In this document: one piece after another, positions 1 through 9,000 of the stretch
Layout: each line of letters begins with the position of its first letter
Numbering within the stretch: position 1 is the first letter of the stretch
Virus record (IMG/VR): IMGVR_UViG_3300008261_003555
Location: 1 to 31,901 of that record
Origin: a virus
DNA length: 31,901 bases
Direction: 5' to 3' (one strand)
Translations under genes and position numbers: made by a program
Notes under the pieces: generated by a model
What the model was told of the DNA's origin: nothing
The model's input: only the letters and a program-made list of their open reading frames with translations
Databases searched by the model: none

Positions 1-1
1 C

Positions 2-67
2 AGATCAAAGGTTATAGAAGTATCTGATGCAGAAATTAAGTCACATGATTTAGGAGAAAATTTATAA
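2..67 (+). CDS. 3' end of an upstream phage gene (partial)
   Basis: An open frame enters from the left edge and ends in TAA at 65-67, overlapping the next ATG as TAATG. Only the last 21 residues are visible, ending in SHDLGENL. The overlap means it is translationally coupled to the following gene, so it is probably part of the same structural or tail operon. No domain can be recognised in so short a tail. Confidence 0.6.
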   Translation, partial: RSKVIEVSDAEIKSHDLGENL

Positions 68-489
68 TGGCATTTAATGATGGAGAGCCTTTAGACGCTG
101 CAAAGCTTGGGGCATTAGAACTGCAGATTAATAATCTAAGCGCTAATATACCAAAGATCGGTGCATCTACTACAAATGTTACTGTAAATAATCAGACAGT
201 CCAACAAGCAAATATTCCACAAATAGTGGGAAATGCATTTGGAGAACCATGGGCATTAAAATTAGGACATAACACTAAAGACTTTCAGTTTCCAGGAACT
301 GGATTAAATAGCATTCCTAAGGCAGTAATTCTTACTACAAGACACGGTGGGTCTAAGAATGTTTGGACTCCAGCAGTAGGTACAAAAACTGGAAGCATAA
401 CACAATCTGGTTTTACGGCACACGTATTCTTGCCAAGTGGTTGTACTCCACACAATATCTATATCAGCTATATGGCAATCTGCTACTAG
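67..489 (+). CDS. Probable phage structural/tail protein, 140 aa
   Basis: The product starts with a short helical part (residues 1-30) and continues as a Gly/Thr/Asn-rich, beta-prone chain with no catalytic motif. It ends in a hydrophobic IYISYMAICY strand, like the C-terminal strand of many small tail or receptor-binding proteins. A GGAGAAAA Shine-Dalgarno sequence lies about ten bases before the ATG, and the start overlaps the stop of the previous gene. It is the last gene before a strong terminator, which fits the end of a late operon. The structural role is inferred from composition and position; no family was recognised with certainty. Confidence 0.5.
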   Translation: MAFNDGEPLDAAKLGALELQINNLSANIPKIGASTTNVTVNNQTVQQANIPQIVGNAFGEPWALKLGHNTKDFQFPGTGLNSIPKAVILTTRHGGSKNVWTPAVGTKTGSITQSGFTAHVFLPSGCTPHNIYISYMAICY

Positions 490-507
490 TTGACAACACA
501 AGTTAAT

Positions 508-530
508 ATGTTACACTTACGGTGTAACAT
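508..530. promoter_or_regulatory. Perfect inverted repeat between operons
   Basis: Two 9-base arms (ATGTTACAC and GTGTAACAT) flank a 5-base TTACG centre. The repeat has no T-run of its own and is followed after one base by a second, terminator-type hairpin. A TTGACA at 490-495 with TACACT at 512-517 (16-base spacer) overlaps the left arm, so it could be an operator over a weak promoter. It could also be the first half of a tandem terminator. Confidence 0.5.
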
Positions 531-531
531 C

Positions 532-556
532 AAAGTCACGCACCCGTGACTTTTTT
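532..556 (+). terminator. Rho-independent terminator
   Basis: A 9-bp stem (AAAGTCACG / CGTGACTTT) with a CACC loop runs into six consecutive T. It closes the operon that ends with the probable tail gene and separates it from the early genes. The stem is A-rich on its 5' side, so it may also work weakly on the opposite strand. Confidence 0.9.
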
Positions 557-572
557 CGTATAAAGGCGAACA

Positions 573-1373
573 ATGAGCAACGATTTAAAGTGGATGCTTT
601 CATCCGACCAGCAGTTTCCATATCAAGATGACAAGATGATTGCCCTATGGTTTAAGGTAATGAAGTGGTTCAAGCCAGACGTCGTAGACTATCTTGGAGA
701 TACAGACGATCAAGCTTGCTACAGCAAGTATACAGAAGGAAGATCGGCTGAGTTTTTAAACTATCACAAGACAGAAAGCGGAGACCTTATTGTTCCAATG
801 ATGCGTCACGAAGCAAAGGGTGCAAGAGATTTCTATGCAAAGACAAGAGACATGCTTCCAGATGCTCAATTATTTTCTGCCTTAGGTAATCACGATATTA
901 GGGTATTTAATTATGTAGATGCAAAGCTTCCAGAATATATTAGCGAAGTAACTCCAGAATCTTTGTGGAGCCTTGATTCCTTAGGATACGAATATATTTA
1001 TTACAATGAACTTCCTAAGCGTCGCTTTGGAGATATTCACGTACATCACGGTCTTTCTATTGCAGCAGGCGGAGCAGTAAGAAAAGATATGGAAGATCTA
1101 CAGGTATCGTTAATCCGTGGACATTCACATAGAATTGCTTCTCACATGGTAACATATGAACTTAGAAACAATGGAGAAGGGGAAACTCTGCGTGGCTATG
1201 AAATTGGACATATGTGTGACGAAAAGAGTGATGGTATGAAGTATAGCCAGCATCATGACTGGCAAAAGGGATTTGCAATTGCACATATTGTAAACGACTA
1301 TCCACACATTCAAATGATTCACGTATCTCCAGACTACTCATGCGTAGTTGATGGAAAGGTGTTTACTTTATAA
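573..1373 (+). CDS. Calcineurin-like metallophosphoesterase, 266 aa
   Basis: The protein has the ordered motifs of the calcineurin-like phosphoesterase family. These are an Asp near residue 12 (SSDQQFP), GD at 42-43 (DYLGDTDD), GNHD at 105-108, HVHHG around 156-160 and GHSHR at 183-187. Together they bind two metal ions and hydrolyse phosphomonoesters or phosphodiesters. Many phages carry such an enzyme among early genes, but the substrate (nucleic acid ends, nucleotides or phosphoproteins) cannot be read here. The start has an AAAGG Shine-Dalgarno sequence. A TATAAA at 559-564 just after the terminator may be a weak promoter. The stop overlaps the next start as TAATG. Confidence 0.88.
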   Translation: MSNDLKWMLSSDQQFPYQDDKMIALWFKVMKWFKPDVVDYLGDTDDQACYSKYTEGRSAEFLNYHKTESGDLIVPMMRHEAKGARDFYAKTRDMLPDAQLFSALGNHDIRVFNYVDAKLPEYISEVTPESLWSLDSLGYEYIYYNELPKRRFGDIHVHHGLSIAAGGAVRKDMEDLQVSLIRGHSHRIASHMVTYELRNNGEGETLRGYEIGHMCDEKSDGMKYSQHHDWQKGFAIAHIVNDYPHIQMIHVSPDYSCVVDGKVFTL

Positions 1374-1558
1374 TGTGGTGCCAAAAATGTAATGGCAGGG
1401 TTTTTGTGGATAGAGTATTTTCACAAAAATTACATATGGAGCTATTCTGCATAATGTGTGGAAAGCGTTGGATGATTAATAAGGAAACGAGTGCTTTCGG
1501 TAAATGGCTAGATCAAAAAGAAACGGCAAATCAAAAAGCTTACGGTATTTCTTCTTAA
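1373..1558 (+). CDS. Small zinc-ribbon protein, 61 aa
   Basis: Two Cys pairs (CQKC near residue 3 and CIMC near 26) make a single zinc ribbon of the type common in small phage proteins. The chain is basic after the second knuckle, so nucleic-acid binding is possible but unproven. The start overlaps the metallophosphoesterase stop by one base. The last 55 bases overlap the next gene in another frame. Confidence 0.65.
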   Translation: MWCQKCNGRVFVDRVFSQKLHMELFCIMCGKRWMINKETSAFGKWLDQKETANQKAYGISS

Positions 1559-1983
1559 ACGATAAGATACACAAGGTATTAAAGCTTTCAAGGTCTAAAG
1601 ACGAATTGGTTGCTTGGTGCTATCCAGATAAGAAAAGATATATGTACTCCTATTCTCAAGTTAAAAAGCATATGGAGAATGCATATGATCTAACTGAAGT
1701 TGGATCAATACTGGGCAAGCACAGAGTAACTATACTTGATTACATACTTGAAGGAAAGATTGTTGCCCCACAGAAAGTTTATCCAATAGGCAATCCAGAA
1801 AGCACATGGTCAAAATATATGTTTAATCAAAAAGACATATATGGACTACATGAGTTTATTTTAGATTCAGGGCATGCTTCAAACATGCCTTCTAAAATAG
1901 AATTAACAGCGCTTCTCAAACACAACATTATATTGTATACTAAGACCGAGTCGGGATTCGTACCAGTATGGAAGGCGGAGTAG
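1504..1983 (+). CDS. Predicted DNA-binding phage protein, 159 aa
   Basis: The N-terminus is strongly basic (MARSKRNGKSKS). A central segment, residues about 62-85 (YDLTEVGSILGKHRVTILDYILEGKI), has the spacing of a helix-turn-helix of the excisionase/MerR-like kind. I infer a DNA-binding or regulatory role; no family name can be given. The start lies inside the preceding zinc-ribbon gene (55-base overlap). A later start would lose the basic tail but keep the helix-turn-helix. It ends in TAG overlapping a GTG start. Confidence 0.7.
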   Translation: MARSKRNGKSKSLRYFFLNDKIHKVLKLSRSKDELVAWCYPDKKRYMYSYSQVKKHMENAYDLTEVGSILGKHRVTILDYILEGKIVAPQKVYPIGNPESTWSKYMFNQKDIYGLHEFILDSGHASNMPSKIELTALLKHNIILYTKTESGFVPVWKAE

Positions 1984-2096
1984 TGGAAAAGGGAAGAACT
2001 GTTAACTGTGAGCTTTGTGGAAGAGACATAGAAGTTCGTTGGGGAATATTTGCCAACGAAACATTATCAAGACATAAGAAGGCGGAACATAAATGA
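1983..2096 (+). CDS. Micro zinc-finger protein, 37 aa
   Basis: A GTG start overlaps the previous TAG stop, and the TGA stop overlaps the next ATG, so the frame is coupled on both sides. The peptide has CELC at residues 9-12 followed by H31 and H36, the spacing of a C2H2-like zinc finger with a long loop. Such single-finger peptides are frequent in actinophages. Function is unknown; DNA, RNA or protein binding are all possible. Confidence 0.6.
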   Translation: MEKGRTVNCELCGRDIEVRWGIFANETLSRHKKAEHK

Positions 2097-2296
2097 CAAC
2101 GAAGGTAAAAGTAGACCTGTCTTTTACAAGAAATCTTGGGAACTATGAAAGTATTAAAATTGGAATAGGCATTGAAGATGATGTACGACAAGGTGAGAAT
2201 GTTGATGCTGCAACAGAACGTGTATACAAATTTGTTGAAGATAAGCTAATCCAAAAAACTCGTGAGGTAGAAGAGGAGCTTAAGGGTGGCAAATGA
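2093..2296 (+). CDS. Small phage protein of the replication operon, 67 aa
   Basis: The 67-residue product has a beta-rich first half (KVKVDLSFTRNLGNYESIKIGIGIED) and an amphipathic, charged helix at the C-terminus. Proteins of this shape are common next to phage replication or repair genes, but no activity is known to me. The start ATG overlaps the TGA of the micro zinc-finger gene, and the next gene begins inside its last codons. Its place directly before the helicase genes suggests an accessory replication role, by context only. Confidence 0.65.
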   Translation: MTTKVKVDLSFTRNLGNYESIKIGIGIEDDVRQGENVDAATERVYKFVEDKLIQKTREVEEELKGGK

Positions 2297-2609
2297 TAGA
2301 TCTCCATACATCTTAATGTCAATGTATCAGGCACTATATAAAGAAAGATATGGCACTGAGCCACGAATGAATAAGTTTCGTGAGAAGTGGGCTATGCAAG
2401 ATGTCATTGATAGTGTAGGATTAGATCGTGCAAAAGAGATACTGTCGTACTACTTTACACTACCAAAGGGTGGCCACCCACTACAATTCTTTCTGTATAA
2501 CTTTGATAGAATAGATGCGGCTATTTCAGAGGCTGAAAAAGATAAAGAACGTCGTCGTTTGTTATTAGAGGAAACGAAAAATTTAGTTGAAAGAGGCGGC
2601 ATAGAGTGA
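2286..2609 (+). CDS. Possible helicase loader/primosome accessory protein, 107 aa
   Basis: A GTG start lies inside the preceding gene, and the TGA stop overlaps the GTG start of the DnaB-like helicase. The protein is mostly helical. It has a conserved-looking core (YGTEPRMNKFREKWAMQDVID, then a YYF motif and PLQFFLYNFDRID near residue 60-75) and a charged C-terminal coiled coil. Small proteins of this kind sit immediately upstream of phage replicative helicases and are often proposed to be loaders. That role is inferred from position; there is no diagnostic catalytic motif. Confidence 0.6.
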   Translation: MANDRSPYILMSMYQALYKERYGTEPRMNKFREKWAMQDVIDSVGLDRAKEILSYYFTLPKGGHPLQFFLYNFDRIDAAISEAEKDKERRRLLLEETKNLVERGGIE

Positions 2610-3853
2610 ATACAGAAGCAACATTAATTTCTGCTGTATGTAAGAATAAAGATATTAGCACACTGCTGGCAGATAACGTAGACGAACTCTTTACATCCCA
2701 TAGAGATATCTGGGAAGGTTTAAAATCTTATTACTATAAGTTTAAAGCTGTACCAGAAGCTGGTGTGCTGCTTGAAAAGTTTAAAGATTTTGAGATTGAC
2801 CCAAACGCAAAAGCTGAGACTGGATACTATTTAGACAAACTAAAGAACGAGTATCTAACTAATAGGCTAAAGAATATTATTCTTAAGAGCGGCTCAATGC
2901 TTAAAGAAGATGCAGCATCTAGAGTTCTTGAGCAAATGCAAGTTCAGTTATCTTCTCTTAGCAAATTTACTAGCAATGTTAGAGATTTAGATGTTACTGA
3001 TATTGAAAATGCTACAAAGCACTTTGAGGCAGTAAAACTTAGGTCTGCTGAAATGGGCGGATCTCCAGGAATTAAAACTGGATTTGAAGCTATTGATTTA
3101 GCATACCCAACTGGTATGGCTCCTGGACACCTTATCGTTGCTATTGGCTGGCCAGGCCGTGGTAAGACATGGTTTACATCCTACCTCGCATGCAAGGCTT
3201 GGGAACAGGGATTCAAGCCAATGATTGTTTCACTTGAAATGTCACCAGAAAATATGCGTGACCGTATATTTACAATGTTAGGCTCTGGACTATTTCGTGC
3301 AAGTGATTTGTCAAAGGGTGACATCAACATTGACGACTTCCGTTCTTGGGGTAAAAAAAGATTTGATGATAAGAATGGATTCGTTCTTGTATCAAATGAG
3401 GGAATGGCAGAAGTTACTCCTGCAACTATTCAGGGTAAGATTGATCAGCACAAACCAGATTTAGTTATTTTAGATTATCATCAGCTGTTTTCAGATAATA
3501 AAAAGTCTATGGGTGCTACAGAGCGTAACATGAATATCTCTCGTGAGTTTAAAATGTTAGCAATGAGTAATAACATTCCTATTATTGATATTACTGCAGC
3601 AACTATGGACGATGTATCAGATCAGGATAATCCTCCGATGCTATCTCAGGTTGCTTGGTCTAAGGCTATTGAATACGATGCTGATATGGCTATTGCAATT
3701 CATAAATATACTGGAACAAATATGGTTGAGGTGGTTTCAAGAAAGAATCGTCATGGTCAAGAGTTTGGCATGTATCTAGATTGGGATATCAACCGTGGTA
3801 TCGTCAAAGAGATTTACGAGAATCCTTTTGCGAATGACGCACAAAAGAATTAA
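2606..3853 (+). CDS. dnaB: DnaB-like replicative helicase, 415 aa
   Basis: This is a RecA-fold hexameric helicase that would unwind the phage replication fork. Walker A is GWPGRGKT at residues 181-188 and Walker B is LVILDYHQ at 286-293. An SRKNRHG segment near 378-384 fits the C-terminal arginine/DNA-contact region. The first 110 residues form a reduced helical N-terminal domain, and the whole is shorter than bacterial DnaB (about 470 aa), as usual for phage versions. The GTG start overlaps the previous stop. The primase lies two genes downstream, so helicase, small protein and primase form one replication unit. Confidence 0.92.
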   Translation: MNTEATLISAVCKNKDISTLLADNVDELFTSHRDIWEGLKSYYYKFKAVPEAGVLLEKFKDFEIDPNAKAETGYYLDKLKNEYLTNRLKNIILKSGSMLKEDAASRVLEQMQVQLSSLSKFTSNVRDLDVTDIENATKHFEAVKLRSAEMGGSPGIKTGFEAIDLAYPTGMAPGHLIVAIGWPGRGKTWFTSYLACKAWEQGFKPMIVSLEMSPENMRDRIFTMLGSGLFRASDLSKGDINIDDFRSWGKKRFDDKNGFVLVSNEGMAEVTPATIQGKIDQHKPDLVILDYHQLFSDNKKSMGATERNMNISREFKMLAMSNNIPIIDITAATMDDVSDQDNPPMLSQVAWSKAIEYDADMAIAIHKYTGTNMVEVVSRKNRHGQEFGMYLDWDINRGIVKEIYENPFANDAQKN

Positions 3854-4136
3854 AAGATTTCAGGTTGACGTTGAGTTTGGTGATAATGCACAGCTTATAA
3901 GTTTAAGGCCTCAGTACGAAAACTTGTTGGTACACGACATGAGGTCAAAAGGATACGTCAGGGTACTTGACATAGACCCAGCGTTTTCGGTAGAATTCAC
4001 AGGTGAAACATGGAAGTTCTTAATGACTCTTCATGGCGTATACGTAGGAAAGAAGAAGGCATGGCAATCGGAGGGTATAATACAAAGCAAGTTGATACCA
4101 CGCAATATTCCCCAGCACACATTAAGTCAATATTAA
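3834..4136 (+). CDS. Hypothetical protein between helicase and primase, 100 aa
   Basis: The reading frame starts at an ATG 20 bases before the helicase stop and runs 76 bases into the primase gene in another frame. The product is basic with alternating beta-type stretches and no recognised motif. I preferred this start over an upstream in-frame GTG inside the helicase gene, because it limits the overlap. The long overlap with the primase start makes the C-terminal third doubtful, but the frame is open without interruption and fits the dense packing of the operon. Confidence 0.55.
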   Translation: MTHKRIKRFQVDVEFGDNAQLISLRPQYENLLVHDMRSKGYVRVLDIDPAFSVEFTGETWKFLMTLHGVYVGKKKAWQSEGIIQSKLIPRNIPQHTLSQY

Positions 4137-5059
4137 AATCAATTGGCTTAGAGATAGTTGGAGAAACAAATAACGATTTCCTATGCTATTGCCCATTTCA
4201 TTCAAATAGACATACATCAAGCTTTAGCGTAAGTCGTGAGAAAGGCGCTTTCATTTGTTTTAATCCAGCATGTGGAGAAGCTGGAACCTTATTAGATTTA
4301 GTTAAAAGAACAATGCAGAAGAATGATTTTGAGTCTATGAGGTTTATATCCTCAAAAGAAACAGAGGCATTAGAAAACTTTGATGAGCTACTTAATGATG
4401 CAGTATCAGACAAGCCTGTATTTGAAGAGTTTCCTTATGAAACTTTAGTTAAATTAAATGATGATTTGGTTACTGAATGGAAAGCCCAAAGGTACTTTGA
4501 GTCCAGAGGAATTACTATGGAGTCTGGAAAGTATTTTAATTTAGGGTATTCAAAAAATATGGACATGGTTACAGTGCCAGTTCACAGTCCAGACGGAATG
4601 CCAATTGGTATTGTAGGAAGATCAATAGAAGGAAAGTCATTTAAAAACAGCACAAACTTACCTAAGAGCAAAACTCTTTTTAATATTCACCGTGCTAAAA
4701 AAATTGGCGGAAATGTAATAGTTGTGGAGTCTAGCTTTGATGCAATCCGTGTGCATCAGGCTGGCTTCCCAAACGTTGTTGCTACCCTTGGTGGCTTTTT
4801 GTCAACAGAGCAACAGCATTTACTAAACAGATATTTTAATAAGATATTAATAATGACAGACTCAGATTTAGCTGGCAGGCAATTGGGCTTAAGCATAGCT
4901 AATAAATTAAAGATGAAAGACCTCTTGTGGGCTTCTTACGAATATGGTAAGATATATCCACATGATGCAAAAGATGTGGGCGATATGACTGATGAAGAGA
5001 TTAAAGCCTGTATTAAAAACGCTGTATCCGATATAGAATACAGATCCTGGAACTCGTGA
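4061..5059 (+). CDS. dnaG: DnaG-like primase, 332 aa
   Basis: The enzyme would make RNA primers for lagging-strand synthesis. A CHC2-type zinc finger uses C44, H47, C66 and C71 (CPFH and CFNPAC). A TOPRIM fold follows, with catalytic E223 in VVESSFDA and the acidic triad TDSD around 266-269. The length is well below bacterial DnaG (about 600 aa), because the C-terminal helicase-binding domain is absent or replaced. I chose the ATG with a GAAGAAGG Shine-Dalgarno sequence. An in-frame ATG 51 bases upstream would add 17 residues outside the family core. Confidence 0.9.
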   Translation: MAIGGYNTKQVDTTQYSPAHIKSILKSIGLEIVGETNNDFLCYCPFHSNRHTSSFSVSREKGAFICFNPACGEAGTLLDLVKRTMQKNDFESMRFISSKETEALENFDELLNDAVSDKPVFEEFPYETLVKLNDDLVTEWKAQRYFESRGITMESGKYFNLGYSKNMDMVTVPVHSPDGMPIGIVGRSIEGKSFKNSTNLPKSKTLFNIHRAKKIGGNVIVVESSFDAIRVHQAGFPNVVATLGGFLSTEQQHLLNRYFNKILIMTDSDLAGRQLGLSIANKLKMKDLLWASYEYGKIYPHDAKDVGDMTDEEIKACIKNAVSDIEYRSWNS

Positions 5060-5065
5060 TATAAT
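5057..5065 (+). promoter_or_regulatory. Extended -10 promoter for the SSB gene
   Basis: TG at 5057-5058, one base, then a perfect TATAAT at 5060-5065. No convincing -35 box lies 16-18 bases upstream, as expected for an extended -10 promoter. The predicted start is near 5072, giving a 40-base leader with a small hairpin (GATGG/CCATC, 5075-5091) and an AAGGAG ribosome-binding site. Confidence 0.75.
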
Positions 5066-5111
5066 ACAAATACAGATGGATTTACACCATCAATTACACA
5101 AGGAGATATAA

Positions 5112-5783
5112 ATGAGTATAGTAAAAGGTCTAAAAGACTTAAACAAGGCACTAGATAAGCCAACATACAGTGGCGGAGATGAAAACAAAGGTCGCTGGCT
5201 AAAGATTGAAGATGGCGAAAGCGTAAAGATCCGTTTCTTGCAGGAACTAGATCCAGATTCACCAACATATAATGACAAGCTTGGTTGCGGATTTATCGCA
5301 TTAGAGCACACAAACCCAAAGGATTACCGTCGTAAGGCTCTAGACACAATGGAGACCGAAGGCCGTGACTGGGCAAACGAACAGCATCGTAAGGATCCAA
5401 AGGCTGGCTGGAAGGCAAAGACACGCCTTTACATCAATGTATTAGTAGATGACGGCAAGGAAGAACCATACGTTGCAATCCTTTCACAAGGCACAAGTGG
5501 AAAAACAATCACACCTACTCTTATTGAGTATGCTGGCGAAATTGGAAGCATTACTAATCTGATGTGGCGCATTAAGCGTAATGGGCTTAAGACAGATACA
5601 AGTTATACAATCATTCCACTCGCAAAGGATGAAGCTCCATTTGATTTCTCAGGTCTAGAATTGTTTGATCTTGAGAAGACAGCAGTCAGACACGTTCCAT
5701 ATGCAGAGCAAGAGGCTTTTTATATGGGCGAAGGCGGAAGCGCAGAAGAGCCTTCTTCTACAAGCAGCAGCCTAGACTGGTAA
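5112..5783 (+). CDS. ssb: Single-stranded DNA-binding protein, 223 aa
   Basis: The product is a phage-type SSB that would coat single-stranded DNA and recruit polymerase and recombinase. A central beta-rich region (about residues 30-170) is consistent with an OB fold. The C-terminus is Ser/Glu-rich and ends SSSLDW, an acidic tip with a terminal aromatic residue like those used by T7- and T4-type SSBs to bind partners. The family is assigned from architecture and position between primase and polymerase rather than from a catalytic motif. It has its own promoter and terminator, a strong AAGGAGATATA ribosome-binding site and many CGT arginine codons, all signs of high expression. Confidence 0.75.
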   Translation: MSIVKGLKDLNKALDKPTYSGGDENKGRWLKIEDGESVKIRFLQELDPDSPTYNDKLGCGFIALEHTNPKDYRRKALDTMETEGRDWANEQHRKDPKAGWKAKTRLYINVLVDDGKEEPYVAILSQGTSGKTITPTLIEYAGEIGSITNLMWRIKRNGLKTDTSYTIIPLAKDEAPFDFSGLELFDLEKTAVRHVPYAEQEAFYMGEGGSAEEPSSTSSSLDW

Positions 5784-5790
5784 CATTAAA

Positions 5791-5826
5791 CAATAGGGCC
5801 AGTCTATTGACTGGCCCTATTGTATT
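5791..5826 (+). terminator. Strong terminator of the SSB transcript
   Basis: A perfect 14-bp stem (5791-5804 with 5809-5822) and TATT loop are followed by TATTT. It makes ssb a monocistronic transcript with its own start and stop. The right arm also contains the -35 box of the next promoter. Confidence 0.9.
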
Positions 5827-5835
5827 TAGTAGAAT
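5807..5835 (+). promoter_or_regulatory. Sigma-70-type promoter for a leaderless mRNA
   Basis: TTGACT at 5807-5812, a 17-base spacer and TAGAAT at 5830-5835. The predicted transcription start, seven bases after the -10, is the A of the ATG at 5842, and no Shine-Dalgarno sequence precedes that ATG. The -35 box lies in the loop and right arm of the SSB terminator. Confidence 0.75.
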
Positions 5836-5841
5836 AGCAAC

Positions 5842-6048
5842 ATGATATCATACGAAATACCAGATCCATTTACTACATTTGTTACTAAAAAGTATCAAAA
5901 CTATACTGGAATGGTTTATGATTTCTTTGCCAGAGAATGGCATTTAAAGTGTGCTTGTTGCAAAGAGGACCTATATGCACCAAACAAAAAGCTTATGACA
6001 AAGATTAGACTTTATCATACTAGAAACGAATGCACAGGCGGATATTAA
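5842..6048 (+). CDS. Small Cys-rich protein leading the polymerase operon, 68 aa
   Basis: The peptide has CACC near residue 36 followed by a distant His and Cys (HTRNEC near the end), which could bind one zinc ion. The N-terminus has no Shine-Dalgarno sequence and is expected to be translated from a leaderless transcript. The stop overlaps the polymerase start as TAATG, so it may set the translation level of the polymerase. Function unknown. Confidence 0.65.
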   Translation: MISYEIPDPFTTFVTKKYQNYTGMVYDFFAREWHLKCACCKEDLYAPNKKLMTKIRLYHTRNECTGGY

Positions 6049-9000
6049 TGAGTTTTACGCACTTACACGTTCACTCCTATTATTCATTAATGGATGGACT
6101 TAACTCACCTAAAGAATTATGTCAGGCAGCGCTAGATGCTGGACAAACTGCAATTGCAATCACAGACCATGGTACTCTCTCGTCACACAGAGATATGCAG
6201 ATTGCTGCAAAGGAAATTGGCATTAAGCCGATTCTTGGTGTTGAAGCGTACATTTCTCCAACAGATAGGTTTGACAAGTCTTCTAAAACAGACAAGAGTA
6301 TTCAAGCCTATAACCATATTATTTTGCTAGCTAAAAATAAGACTGGGTTGGAGAATATTAATATCCTGCAGGAGCTTGCCTGGAACGAAGGCTTTTATCA
6401 TAAGCCACGTATTGATAGAGAGGTATTAAAAGAATATGCTGAAGGTATTATTGTATTGTCTGGATGCCTTAATGGGCTTATCTCTAAGTGCATCGAAAGG
6501 AGCGAGTTTTCTGAAGCTAAACTTATTCTCAAAGACTTTAAGAAAACTTTCGGTGAAGATTTTTATATTGAGGTTCAATCTCACAACCCGAAAGAGGTTA
6601 ACGAAAAACTCTTAGAGTTGGCGGACGAGCTAAAGATTAAGGCGGTAGCAACAGGAGACGCACACTTTGCTAAAGAAGAAGATAGAATCCTAGAAGAAGC
6701 ATTGCTTATTTTATCTACATCTCCAAAGGCAGACAAAGACACAGACTTTGATATGTCTAGAAACATGAAGAACATGTTAGATAGATTTAACTATCTTTAT
6801 CCTGATCGTAGAATTTCATTCCAAGATATGAATCTATTTATCCAGAGTCGCTCTGAAATTGAGGCTGACTTTAATAAGGCTGGAATTACTCGTAAGGATA
6901 TTTACGATAATACAATAGAGATTACTAATAAAATTGGAGACTATGAATTCCATAGCGGACTAGACCTTCTACCAGTACCAAAAACAGATGCTGATGAAAG
7001 ACTAAGGTCCCTATCTGAAAAGGGCTTAGAGAGCCTTCAGAAGGCTTCAGACCCAATTTATATAGAGCGCCTAGAAGAAGAGCTCTCAGTAATTGCATCT
7101 AAAAACTTTGCGTCCTACTTCCTTGTTGTAGCCGATATGATTAACTGGGCAAAAGAAAATGGCATTAAGGTTGGTCCAGGTCGTGGCTCTGCTGCTGGAT
7201 CCTTAGTTTGTTATGCATTAGGAATTACAGATGTAGATCCAATTGAATATAACCTTTTGTTTTTCCGATTTATTAATCCAGAGCGAAATGACTTTCCAGA
7301 TATTGATACAGACTTTGAAGACCGTAGACGTAAAGAAGTTAAAGACTATTTAAAGAAAAGATTTAAGCATGTTGCTTCTATCTCTACATATACTTATTTT
7401 AAGGATAAGGGTGTAGTTAGAGATGCTGCTCGTGTATTTATGGTTCCGCTTCAAGAAGTTAACCGTGCAATGAAATCAATTGACACCTTTGAAGACTTTA
7501 TGGAGTCTCCAAATACAAAAGAATTTAGAATGAAATACCCAGAAGTTGTTTGGCTTGCAGAGCGTTTACGTGGACGCATTCGTTCTGTTGGAGTTCACGC
7601 TGCTGGAGTTGTGGTGGCAAAAGATGATCTTAGAAAGTATGCTCCAGTAGAATCTCGTGCAGATGCTAATGACGATGTATCTGGACGTATCCCAGTTGTT
7701 GCATATGATATGGATACAGTCGCAGATATCGGACTCATTAAGCTTGATGCACTTGGACTTAAGACTTTGTCTGTTATATCAGACACTTTGTCATCAATTA
7801 AAAAGAGAACTGGCAAAGATATTAATCTTTCTAGTCTTAAATTAGACGATCCAAAAGTCTACAAGATGCTAAGCGATGGTTATACCAAGGGAGTTTTCCA
7901 GGCAGAAGCAACCCCATACACAAATTTGCTTATCAAGATGGGCGTGGATAAGTTTGAAGACCTTGTTGCATCAAATGCTTTGGTAAGACCAGGAGCTATG
8001 AACACGGTTGGAGCAGCTTACATTGACAGAAAAAATGGTAAAGAGGCTGTTGATTTTAGCCATTTGATTATGAAAGAGTTTACCGAAAACACATATGGTG
8101 TTATTATATATCAAGAGCAGGTTATGCAAGCCTGTGTGTATTTAGGTGGCATGTCTTGGTCAGAGGCTGATAAGGTCCGCAAGATTATTGGAAAGAAAAA
8201 GGATGCAAAAGAGTTCGACCAGTTCAAAGATCAATTTATTGATGGGGCTTCAAAACACATTACTAAGAAAAAAGCAGAGCAGCTATGGCACGACTTTGAA
8301 GCTCATGCTGGATATTCTTTCAACCGTTCTCACGCTGTTGCTTACTCTATGCTTAGCTACTATACTGCTTGGCTTAAGTCCTATTATCCTCTTGAGTTCA
8401 TGTTTTCAGTTCTTAAAAACGAAAACGATAAAGATGCGAGAACAGAATATTTAATTGAGTCTAAGAGACTAGGCATTAAAGTAAAGCTTCCACATGTAAA
8501 TGAGTCTGAGATGTACTTCTCTTTAAAAAATGACTCGATTGTTTTTGGTTTAGCTGAGATTAAATTTATTTCAGACAACATTGCAAATAAAATAATAGAA
8601 AAGAGGCCATATAAAAACTATGATGACTTTATTGAAAAATCATCGCAAAAAGGTAGCGGTATTAACAGCAGGGCTGTCTCTGCTCTTAATGCCATCGGTG
8701 GTGCGGCGTTTGATGATAATCCAAGACAAGGTAACGAAAAAGACAACTACTACGAATACCTAGGCATACCAACATTTAATTTGGACCTACCTCCAAGAAT
8801 TAAATCTCAAGCACGACCTATTTCTGAATTTGATGACCTAGGTTCGTTTGTAATGTTTGGAATGGTAAAGGCAATTAAAAGAGGAACTGGATGGGCCAGA
8901 GTAGAGCTTGTTGATGAAACAGGATCTATTGGACTATTCCATACAGAGCAAACACAAATTGAGACTGGGCAGATGTACTTTATCCTTGTCGGAGATAATC

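Noticed and set aside
4076-4081. TATAAT inside the start of the primase gene as a promoter
   Set aside because: No TG extension or -35 box, and the site is inside a translated operon; AT-rich codons explain it.
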